From Echinometra lucunter (Eukaryota > Echinodermata > Echinoidea > Camarodonta > Echinometridae): a DNA stretch of 64,000 nt. Under the pieces are notes generated by a model. That model worked only from the letters and a program-made list of their open reading frames with translations, had not been told where the DNA came from and did not search any database. Shown piece after piece: positions 23,878 to 35,200 of the stretch (the first letter of the stretch is position 1; the number at the start of each line of letters is the position of its first letter). The translations under genes were made by a program, and so were the position numbers. The DNA lies in NCBI GenBank assembly GCA_029962745.1, contig CM057156.1, forward strand, positions 25,677,614 through 25,741,613. Direction: 5' to 3'.

Positions 23878-24242
23878 ATAATAATAATAATAATAATAAT
23901 ATTCTGGATTTATATAGCGCCTAATACATCTCCAAGAGAGTCTCTAAGCGCTTTACAGAAATATTATTACCCCGGTCATCGGATTCAGGCTTGCCCGCAT
24001 ACAATGCATGCACCTTCTCCACTCCCTAGGGAGCATTCCAGCCAGTCGCCTTTTGCAGGCGCGCACAATGCTAAACAAATCACAATGACTTTCGCATCCT
24101 ACCGGGTACCCACTTAACACCTGGGTGGAGAGTGGCAAATGTAGATTCATATCTTGCCAAAGGACATTAGTGCCGCGCCGGGATTTGAACTCGGACCACG
24201 AGATCTACAGTCCGGTGACATATCCACTAGACCACGACACCT
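23878..24242 (-). mobile_element. tRNA-derived SINE, copy 1 (minus strand)
   Basis: Read on the minus strand it starts with a pol III A-box-like TGGTCTAGTGG, then a B-box-like GAGTTCAAATCCCGG. It ends in a tail with AAAGCGCTT...GGCGCTATATAAATCC followed by an (ATT)n run, the L2-type LINE tail also seen in other animals' SINEs. It aligns over its full length with 39565-39945. Small open frames inside are not genes. Confidence 0.85.
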
Positions 24243-24249
24243 CAGAAAT

Positions 24250-27200
24250 GAATGTGATGATGCAGATTCTTTTCATTTTTTGTAGTCACCATGACCGCAT
24301 AATGAAAAGGGTCTGCATTCATCCTAGGTGATTTTTTATTACTTGCAAAAAAAAAAGTTGATTTTTTTTCAAACTCTTGTTTACTGTTACAGGTATATCA
24401 AAACTCACAATAACTTTGATTGCCCTTATGTTTTTATTAGTTTATTGACCGTAGATTTGCTTGTTCCAATGAAAATGTATCAGATTCTAAACATAGAGTT
24501 ATTCTTATACGCGTTCTTTCTCTGCTATGTTTTTTTTAACGTGATCTAAATCAAGATGCGTTTTTTGAAAACTATGTATCAGATTCAGTAGAGGAATGAT
24601 ACTTTTTTTCTATTCAAAGAACCTTAATGTTGATACCATTTTGCTTTTTTTTTGGAACATTTTTTCATATTCACTCCATACTACATTAAAATTCTTTTTG
24701 TAAACATTTTTTTTAAAATCTAGGAACAGTGCAGAGATATTTCATTTTGAAATGGAAATGAAAAGCATCCGCATTATTCCTGGGTTTGTTTATTTATTTG
24801 TTTTTTATTTTTAATCATTTATTTATTCATTTATTTATTAATTGGTGGGGGGGGGTTTAAAATGACATTCAGTTTCCCTATACCAACAAGAATTTCCATT
24901 TTAATTTCTTTACTGTTTCTGATAAGCAATAGGTGTAACGTGGCACATGCAGTACATCAGTACTTTGTTGAGTGGTGGAATGATTCCCCCCCCCCCTGTT
25001 TTTAAACATAATGTTGATTCCATTTTGCTTGTTTGAGAATTTTTATATTCATTCCATACTACAGTAAAAAAAAAAAAAAAAAAAAATCTTTATACACACC
25101 CTTTTTACAGGAACAATGCAGAATTTTTCATTTTGAATTTAAAACTATGAAAAGTATCTGCATTATTCTGGGTTTATTTATTTATTCATTTATTTATTCA
25201 TTTATTTATTCATTTATTTCTTCATTTATTTATTTATTATTTTGGGGGTGGCGGTGACAACGACATTCTAGTTTTTGTCACTACTCACAAGAAACTTCAG
25301 TACTGTTTTTAACAAGCAATTACCTGTCACATGCTTTTTAAGTACTGTACATTAGAGCCCCATTTAAAGAAAGAGTTGTAATTAATTTGAATCAGTCGCA
25401 CCCTTTGTAAGATTGGGCCCAGGTTTACAGTTATATCATCATCTCCTTCCTCTTAACTGTTGATATTCCCCCCCCCCCCCCCTTCTTGAAAACTTTTGTA
25501 GATTTGCTCCATTGAATACTGTATACAGATTTACATCTCATTCTCCCCTTTCTCTCCATGTCCATGATGCCTTTCATTCATCCCAATTTTCTATCCATTA
25601 TTATTTGTATTCATATTTAACTTTTTTATATCTACAAATACTCTTTTTTTTTTTTTTTTTGGCCAGATTCCAATCAAGAAAATAATATCCCTTTCTCTAT
25701 GTTACTTTTTATCATCATTACTTGTTTTCTCAAAATATACAACTGATTCATATGAATCTTTATAATCATTTAAATTCTTTTATTTCTTTGCCAGACCTTC
25801 TCTCTCTCTCTCTCTCTTCTGATAACAGAGACATTTCATATTTTGATTTGCCCTTGCAAATTGCCAGAATGAAATTCAAAGGTAGAACGATATACCTTCT
25901 TTTCCTTTACTTGTTTGTAGTGTATATCACATAATTCAATTTCTACTTTCTGTGAATGAATACTCTATTGATTGTTCTTATGCAGATTTGCATTTTTGTT
26001 TGCATTTCTCTCAAAACATTTATTTCTATTCTCTTTTATAGTTAGAAATATTAGGCATTGATTATTAGAACTATTTTATATTAGCACCGTTGTGGGAATC
26101 AAAGAAAAGATTATTTGCTCTATCAGTCTCTACTTTGCCCTTTATAATGATGGCCATTCTCTATAGCGTTCATTTATCTGAATGGATTCGCAATGAATTG
26201 TTCTAATGTAGATTTGCTTGTTTGTAATTAAAACAATTATTTCTATTCTCTTTTAGCTGTAGTAATCAGTTATTATTATAATTACTGCGGATTGGCCCGA
26301 TTGTTGATATTAAAGCAGATATTATTCGCTTTCTCTCTCTATCTGTTTCTACTTTGCTCTTTATAATGGCGACTTATAAAATCAAGATACGCTTGTTTGG
26401 ATACGGTATTTCAAATTCAAATAAAATGTGCTCTCTCATTCTCTCTGCAACTCTCTAGACATTTGCATTACTGAATTCTTAATTTGTTTGTTTAATACAT
26501 TATAGAGTAAATACGTTTATTGATGGCTTCTTTCCGTTTATAATTATGCTTCCACTTTTGAATATCTCTCCCCCACTCAGTTACTTTGTGAAATTATGAC
26601 TTAATTTTACATGTATGTATATATATATATATATATATATATACGATGCAAAGGTGGAGAAAATCCTCACCAGACAGTCATAGAATCGTAAAATGCGCTG
26701 AGCAGCAGACTTTCACTGAGAGCTCCGGCGGGCCAGTCCGATGGTTCACTGCTACTCTAAACAACTGATTAACTACATTTATCTAAACTTGATTGTTTGA
26801 ATATTGTGTATCAGACTGAAAAAATTCCCATTCTTGATGATTATTACTAGTTTAATATTCCTTATTTGTGTTTGTATACCATACATTACGATCAAATAAA
26901 AAAGAATTTTGCCCCCATCGCTCTTTCTCTTGAATTATATGAAAATGTATCAGTTATCTATTTAGTTTGCGTATGTCGAGGCACCAAAATCATCTTTCCA
27001 GCATTTTTGTTACTCTCACAAGACATTTTCAAGTCGATCTTTAGATTTATTCCTGTATATAGAATTCAAAGCAAAATTTGCCCCACTTATTTATCTCGGT
27101 CTCTATTACTTATTAGTATGAAATTCTCAAAAAATGATAATTACTTTCCTTTTCTTTAGTATTTATGATTAATTTTCAAATACCGGAGTTGAAAAAAGTA

Positions 27201-27600
27201 TTGATAATAATAATAATATACAGTTCTTGTATAGCGTATATCACGTTATGATATACCCCACCTCATCATACAAATAGATTCTTCTTTATCTTTTTTGTAA
27301 TACTGTTAATGAGATTCAAAGCGGCAAGGATCTTCTCTCCAGTCTGTTATCATAAACTTGTAAAATCTAGGTTTGCTTCTTTGAAACTTTGAGGACATTC
27401 ATGTAATCTCAGTCAGATTCCCCGAAAAGTTACTAGCGTTATCTTTTAATCTGTTAATGGTCTATCAATGACTTACTTTTGTAGATTTTCCAGTTTGAAT
27501 ACTATAAATTAGATTTTCAGCAAGACCATCCCTCCTTCATTCCTTCATAAATCAAGGCCGGGGGGGGCAAGAATACATAAAATGATTTCGGAAACACGCA
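24250..27600. repeat. AT/T-rich DNA with recurring TTTGAATA...CAGATTCAAA motif
   Basis: A degenerate motif of the form GATTTGCTTGTTTGAATACTGTATATCAGATTCA recurs (approximate positions 24450, 24565, 25498, 26210, 26390, 26790, 27045, 27300, 27365, 27485), with outliers near 17850, 19090 and 19196. Between copies lie pyrimidine-rich text, (CATTTATT)n at 25175-25235 and (TA)n at 26612-26642. A more GC-rich piece, 26645-26755, is unassigned. No gene supported. Confidence 0.5.
25352..25422. mobile_element. Short GGGGC-ended inverted repeat
   Basis: gagccccatttaaagaaagagttg at left and taagattgggccc at right resemble the ends of the larger palindromic element at 20916. Possibly an internally deleted relative. 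Confidence 0.4.
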
Positions 27601-28500
27601 AGCGAGGGAGCGAAGCGACCGAGCTGGTCACAAGGGGTTTTTGCATTTTTTAAATTGAAATTGAAGAATCTGGTGCACACTTTGGGTGGATTTGGGGGGA
27701 AATTTTCAATAAAAAAGTAAGTAATGTTTAGTCAGAGATATTCCAGACCCATGGAATTTAGAGAAAATTCTTAGCTAATCTGAAATTTCTTTACATCTCT
27801 GGGCTCAAGATGGAAGTTATTCTCAGTTCAACACGGCTTTTTAACCTCTGCAAATAACTTTTTAAACGTCTTTGGTACAAAATGCACATAACCATTTTTA
27901 TGTCACTGTGCCTTTCTTCATTTCAGCAGGTAAAGTTTTTATATGCAGACGTTCAAATTTGTAAACTTATCTTGGATATGCAGTAGGGTGTATGATCTCA
28001 GACGTGGGTGAGTAAACTCACAGGCAACTGAGGTTTTCTTTTCCAGACGTGGAAGTTTTATCTAGTTGCCATGCTGATGCTAAAGAAAGAAAGGTAAGTC
28101 AAAGTTTGATAATTATGGAAAGTACATGTATATCACTGTATATTGTAAGCGGAAAATTGCATGCAAAAATTGCAAAACGGTATAATAAAATCTAAGCGAT
28201 CAGTATTACAAACAATTAATGAATTCATACGAAAAATGGCGTTTATCTGTTTATGCATATAAACTCTTCATTTCCTGCTCATTAAATGATTCAATTTTAT
28301 ATATAAAGGGATGATTGCATACACCAATAATTTAAATTTGACAACGTAGCACAATTAATGCAAAATGCTTGCGATCTTATGACTGACACATCTGTTGGTA
28401 AATATTTTGACTTGACTTGACAGTATAGCTCATAAGTTGAACAACTTGTTGGTAAATTTATACTTGGATATAACATGGTCTTTTTAGTTCCACGAGTTCG

Positions 28501-29000
28501 NNNNNNNNNNNNNNNNNNNNNNNNNNNNNNNNNNNNNNNNNNNNNNNNNNNNNNNNNNNNNNNNNNNNNNNNNNNNNNNNNNNNNNNNNNNNNNNNNNNN
28601 NNNNNNNNNNNNNNNNNNNNNNNNNNNNNNNNNNNNNNNNNNNNNNNNNNNNNNNNNNNNNNNNNNNNNNNNNNNNNNNNNNNNNNNNNNNNNNNNNNNN
28701 NNNNNNNNNNNNNNNNNNNNNNNNNNNNNNNNNNNNNNNNNNNNNNNNNNNNNNNNNNNNNNNNNNNNNNNNNNNNNNNNNNNNNNNNNNNNNNNNNNNN
28801 NNNNNNNNNNNNNNNNNNNNNNNNNNNNNNNNNNNNNNNNNNNNNNNNNNNNNNNNNNNNNNNNNNNNNNNNNNNNNNNNNNNNNNNNNNNNNNNNNNNN
28901 NNNNNNNNNNNNNNNNNNNNNNNNNNNNNNNNNNNNNNNNNNNNNNNNNNNNNNNNNNNNNNNNNNNNNNNNNNNNNNNNNNNNNNNNNNNNNNNNNNNN
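28501..29000. other. Assembly gap (500 N)
   Basis: Exactly 500 unknown bases, a conventional scaffold-gap size. It lies just downstream of the stop codon of the ARM-TIR-SAM gene (29114), so it may hide its 3' UTR and polyadenylation site. Open frames crossing it are meaningless. Confidence 0.99.
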
Positions 29001-29113
29001 AAATTTTCACACAACTATCATTCTCCTATAACATAAAACCATATTCTGAAAATGTGCAATGCGATTGGTTCACTTTAAGCTTAGTGAGATTTCACGAACA
29101 TATTCTCCTCCAT

Positions 29114-29285
29114 TTATTCTTTTACTGCATTCTCAAGAGCTTCAGTAAATTTGAAAATTTCTCTCAATTTCTGAAGACCTTGATCATCTTGGATGGAGCT
29201 GTAAAAAAATTCTGGAGCTTCCAAGCGAAGTTTGTGAAGATTGAACAAGAATGTTCCATCGGATTGCTGCAGTGATGGTCTCCAC
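29114..29285 (-). CDS. ARM-TIR-SAM last coding exon (SAM end, stop)
   Basis: Acceptor cctcacctacag at 29286. Continues in frame: WRPSLQQSDGTFLFNLHKLR, LEAPEFFYSSIQDDQGLQKL, REIFKFTEALENAVKE, then TAA at 29114-29116. The phase matches the previous exon exactly. Confidence 0.85.
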
Positions 29286-32200
29286 CTGTAGGTGAGGTTC
29301 AAGTAAAACAAACATGAGTTTAATCATAATTCCTTGTCCAGAAATACATTGTATTTTTGATGCAACGCAAACTCAAATGAAGCATGGTAATTTTGGTGGT
29401 CTCGAAGAGACTCAAACCGGTCTAACATCGATGGAAAGTCGGTTCCCACCTCGAGGATATGGGCCATGAGTGACAAATGATGATGAGTGATGAAGTCTGA
29501 CACAATCATATAGGCGGCGATCCCGGGGGACGGGGTGGGGTGGGGGGGGGGGGGGGGGGCGGGGGGACGTGTCCCCCCCCCTCCCCTCGATTTTGAACTA
29601 CTGATATTCTATTTTTCTATTTTGAATCAGGTGACCAAATTCAGGCTAACCACTTAAATACTTTATAGGTTTAGAATGCATTTTGATGGTAAAATGAGGC
29701 GGGTTTTTTCATTATTTTTGCGGTTATTTTCAGCTCGCTCGCTTGCTCGCTCGCATATCATCCCCTTCCACTCCCCGAAGCAGATTTTCGGCGATGGCCT
29801 TCGGTGTTTCCTTTCCCCCCCCCCCCACTTGTTACATGAAATCGCCGCAACTGTTCAAAATGAATAATTCAATGCACTGATTTCAACATCAAAATAGAAA
29901 ATAAAGATCTGAAATGAATAAATAAATGAATGAATAAAAAAAAAAGAATAAATAATAAACAGATAAATGCATGAATGAATAAAAGATACACAGATAAATT
30001 AATGAATGAATAAATGAATGAATAGATAAAGGAATAAATAAGTAATTACTTGCAGAACCATGGCAAACATATTTCATTTGATATCAAAATTTTGAAGTGC
30101 GTGCATGAGGAAATACCGATACTCAAAGAGAGCATGGCAGATCCTACAGTGGAAATGTTAAATTGTATAAATTGCAGTATCAAACGAAAGATGGGATAAA
30201 GTCATGACAGCCTACTGCAGAAAAAAAATATCTGTGAGCATATTTTGCTAAAATACCTAGGCAGGACACCATTTTCAATTGTCGAATTTACAATGCCCTT
30301 AATCAATGTTGATTACACATCTTCATATGTTTATTTGGTACAGAAAAATATGGCAATTTCACTGATAAAACATAAACCCTTTCACACATTGTCTTACTCA
30401 TTAAATCCTGAATTTTCAAGCCAGTCCTGAACCTGCTCATTTGACCAGCTCAAGATTTTTGACGTGCAGCTGTTTGTCCGAGAAAACGACGTTTTAGAAG
30501 TTTTTACTTCTTTCTCTTCTTCTGTTCTGTTCGTAATATCTGAAATGAAAAGAAAATAATGGGACAGGGATATACCTAATTAAACTGAATGGCTATAACA
30601 CGATTCTGTATAGCACTTAGCATTATTGTTTTCAAGATAATCACATTGATAGCACAAGATGAAAACTAAACATCACAGAACAAGTGAAACACCTATGGTG
30701 GTCTCACCTGCGTGACACAAATCGTCATGGCAGCATTCTCATTTGGTGAAAAATTTGAAGTTGGGGCGCACAAAGGGTCCTGTCATGCCTATAAACTCCT
30801 TGGGGACAACTTACTTCATTTGGACATATAGTTCGAACCTATTCAAGTCCTGTATTTTCAAAGTAAAAACATTTCTAACTTTTTACCCCTTGCGGCACGT
30901 ACCTATGGAGCTGTCTCTGAGCTTCTTTGAGGTCAAGATACTTTTTCATATCAACTTTGTTATCCTTCTATTATGAATAATTCCTACTAACTTTGGTTAG
31001 CACCTATAGCCATGCGCACGTATTTAAAATTACAATGCAAATATTAACTATTGCTGCACCTTTATTGCCCCTGAGCTCCTCGAAATTGTCCTGCTTGACC
31101 AAACTGAGGTATCCCCCCCCCCTGAAAACTAACAATACAAGTAATTACAAATAAAATAAAATTCACAGTAATGCCTCTGGGGCCGATCCGGGGGTGATGC
31201 TCTAAAGCCCCCCCCCCCCCCCCCCCCCCCCGCATGGTAGGTACCCTCCTTGTCTAAAAGACGATTCCAGACAAGAAATTACACTTTTAACATGTTTAAG
31301 AAGAAGTTGACATATATGATTTTTCTCTATAAACATGATAAAGAAAAAAATACAATCCTAGAAGCATGATAAGCTGTAGGTCATGAACTCACCAGCCCTG
31401 TCATCCACCTTAGCTGCTTGTGCATGTGTTTCCACTTCTTTAATCAGCTTCTTCATCTCTTCTTCGTGATCTAATCTTCCAGAGAAGTCCATGTAGAATT
31501 TAGCTCCTAGTATCATACCAAGCCATCCATCAGGTTGATAATACTCCTCCATCATGACAGGAATGATGATCTTACGAAGCTGGAAGGCATATTCTGCTTC
31601 TGTTTAGGTTCGCAGAAAACACAACAGAAAGCAAACGCCTTTGGGGTTTCCAGTAGGTTGTTTTTTTGTTAGTTGGCTTGTTAATAGTTTTGTTTTGGTC
31701 TGTTTGTTTGTCTGTTTTACATATCTAAAGTAAATGTGAGATTTTGGTACAATGTACTTTGACGGATCTTTTGTTTTTATCCAAAACTCTCTTTGAGTTT
31801 CCAGAGGAGTTATAGAGCTGTAAAAAGGTACGTGATTAATCAATTTTACTTCCGATATCATCAAAATATCATTGAGTGTAACTGAAAACAGGTTCACAGA
31901 TTATAGGCACACTGTAGTCAAAACTAGATAACAAACTAAAAGGTATGGTAACTATTTCAGTAAATTGTTGAAAATCGTTGAAAACCCTGTTTACAACAAA
32001 TCTGTATACACTAAGATGAAAGGCATAAAGAGAGCTTGATGATATTTGGAAAGAGCAAGTAAACAAAATGTTACTGAGCAGAATACAAGTTTCGGATTGT
32101 GCGGACGTACCTGTTCTGCAGTTAGGACTCTCTTTGTACCTCTCTGAGATACACATAAGTAGAACACATGATTTCTCCACAGCTTCTGCCATAGCTTGCA

Positions 32201-35200
32201 GTGTCGAACCATGCATATGGTCAACATCAAGCCACACCTCATAACCAGCAGCCTCAAAGAGAATGGAATTTTAAAAACGGTTCAGATTAATCTAGAAACC
32301 TAAATTTATTGAAAATTATTTAATTTGTTCATTCATTCATTTATTTATCTATTTGTTTAATTAATCTACTATCTTTTTTAAAAGAGTGAACATTCACTCT
32401 GTTAGGGGTGAATTTTGAAAAATAGTGCATTTAGAGTAAATAAAGAGTGAATTAAGAGTAAATATCGTGATATTCACTATTTTAGGGGTGACCTCAGTGA
32501 TAACTCAAAAATTATGAGTGATCACTGAGGTCACCCCTTAGAGAGTGAATATCACAATTTTTACTCTTAATTCACTCTTTTCTTAAATACACCCTCAACA
32601 GAGTGAATATATTCCCTTTTTAAAAAGGGAATATTGATTTATTTATCTATTCTGTTTTGTTACACAGGATAGTCTTTTCAGTACATAATAACTCCTTTGT
32701 AGGCAAGCCCTCTATTTACACACAACAGTTAAGATACCAAACAAAACAATCATGAGAAAATGGCGTTATCTTTCTAAACATATAGATTTACATACTCATG
32801 TCTGTTTAAGTAATTATTTTAGTGTTGAAGGAAAGTATATCAAGCATTAATTATATTAAAAGAGTCCAACACCTGATTTTTGTTTCTCAGAATCTGTATC
32901 TAGCTCGTGAATACCTTTCGAAGAAAAAGGTCATACAGTTCCTAATGGTATATTAGCAAAGGGCGGGGTATCAAAACCCTTTGACATGAATTTACCTTAA
33001 GAGCATCTCTTATCTTGAGGACTACTGGCTGAGATCCCCACTGGTAGCTGATCATGATGTGAGAATAATCTTGTGATTTCTCTCCTGCTGTGACTATAAA
33101 AGATATTGAAATACAACATTGATTTGTACTACAAATACATAACAAGTTTGAGGAAACTTGTGAAGATTATTTTGATGCACCAACTTTTTTTCCCCTCGTC
33201 TTCTTCATTGTTCCATACGTTCAATGTATTTTTTTGTTTGTGTGCCTTGTTGTTTTTTAATGAGTGAAAGTAGTTCTATACGCTCTAAATAGTTTTATAT
33301 TAGCTGATTAGCGATTTCAGTAATATACAGAGGATAAGGTCCAGTTGATATTTCATTTTCAAAATCATTATCATTAGCACCTTATCGTGCTTTTCAAATT
33401 CCTACTTTAAGATGCCACTGGTTAGCAAGCTTAGATATTTCCTATCTTTTGGGAGTCCCTTTACCTTTTCTTTCTGCTTCTTTCTGCAAGTGTTTGGTAC
33501 TTCCCTTGGTGATTACCCATAATGCTCCTTTAGCTGCATCCGATACATTAGACTCAGTAGACTGAGTGAGTGACTCAAGGAGCTTCAAACAGTCCATATT
33601 TTCAACAATCTCCTGACGTACTTTATCCGAGAAAGCCAGATTCCAGATGGTATTAGCAGCAGCTTCCTGGGTATCCGTGCTCCTGTCCTTTAACATCTTG
33701 ACCAAAAGAGGGAGCCCTCCAGCTTCAAGGATCTGTCCATTGCAATAATTTGTAATGTACTGATTAGAAAACTGAAGATTTATAAAATAGTTTCTCCTTT
33801 TGGAGCCAAGTGGCATCTAGAACCCCGTGCTAACAAAGATAGGCAATGATGCAAAACAGAACGCTGTGCAAATTTTCACACTTTTCAATCAACTGAAAAC
33901 TGCCCTCAAAATAGTTCACAAATTTACAAAACCAGATTGAGAAAGACAGTGCTTCACTATTTTCTTTAGTCATAACGAAGGAATAATTCATCTACTTCAT
34001 TTCTTTATGAGCAAGAAGAGCGACAGGTGAAAGTTATATCTGTCAGGATTTACCTTGCATTTATTACTGTCATGTACAGCTAACCTGCCCAGAGCATTAG
34101 CGATCTCTCGATCACACAACCCACGGAACCTCTTATCAGGACTCTTGAGTGCGTCTCGAAGAATACCTACCAGGTATATTATTGTATCTGTTAAATAATG
34201 AATTTTTTAGACAAAACTCAATACTAAAGTCTGGTGACATTATCAACATTTCATTATGTTATTAGTTTCATTAAAATAACATCTTCGTGTTAACAATTTT
34301 CATATCATCTTTATCATTTTCCATGTAGGGGCCTATTTAACATGGAAATACACAGAGGCAAAACATAGTTGTACAAATGTATACATGTATACCAAATGCA
34401 TAAAGCAAAATCTACATACATGTATGTATCACAGTTTTAGTTACTTTGTTAAAAAGTAATGTAGATAGTAATTTGAAAATTGAAGGCACCACTGCAAACT
34501 TCTAGCACCACTATAAACAGTAATGTACAGACTGGTCTCTCTCTCAGTTATAACTTTTACAATCCCATAACCTCACTAAATAGTAACAAGATGTAAGCCT
34601 ATACTTGCCATTTCCTTTTTCTATCCCAGAATCTTCCTGCCCTTCCTCGACTATGTATGCAAGGGTTATCATACAGATGGTTTTCAGGAAGGGATCACCG
34701 TTCAGATACGGCTGCATCCTCTCAGCCACGCACTCTTCCCTGAACAGGTGTCGGTTGGCGGGCGTGGTCGACATGTTGCACAAGATGCTTAAAGAAGTAC
34801 GGACTAGATTTTCAATATCCTACAGAATGATACCAAGAAAACACAATTTGTTGTAAATGGGAACAGCAACAAAGCTCAAGTCACAGGTGAGTGTTACAAC
34901 AAAGCGAGACGTTATAGAATATTTATCCTTCCAAACTATTACAATTAAACCTTGTGTGTTAAAGACAGCTAAGGGGCATACAAGATGTCCTTGCAAGGCA
35001 GGTGGCCTTTAAGGAAAGGTCCTGTTTAATTAAAACATGTTTGAAAAAGAATTAAATGCTCAAGCAGAGAGTCTTTGCCATTTCTGGTTTGCGGGAAACG
35101 TGTATTCTACTTTCAGTTCAGGATGCTATTCTCTCTTACCTTATGGCAGTAATAGAATATTAACTATAACAGTTGATTCTGTTGAGAACAGTTTTCTATG

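Noticed and set aside
24125..24331. Small frames with GKCRFISCQRTLVPRRDLNS-type peptide, also at 39548-39802
   Set aside because: They are translations of the SINE body, shared only because the SINE is repeated.
28297..29275. Long open frames crossing 28501-29000
   Set aside because: They run through 500 unknown bases and have no evidence.
29324..29509. Minus-strand frame of 61 codons between SAM exons
   Set aside because: Its only acceptor gives a phase that does not fit, and the SAM domain reads through without it.
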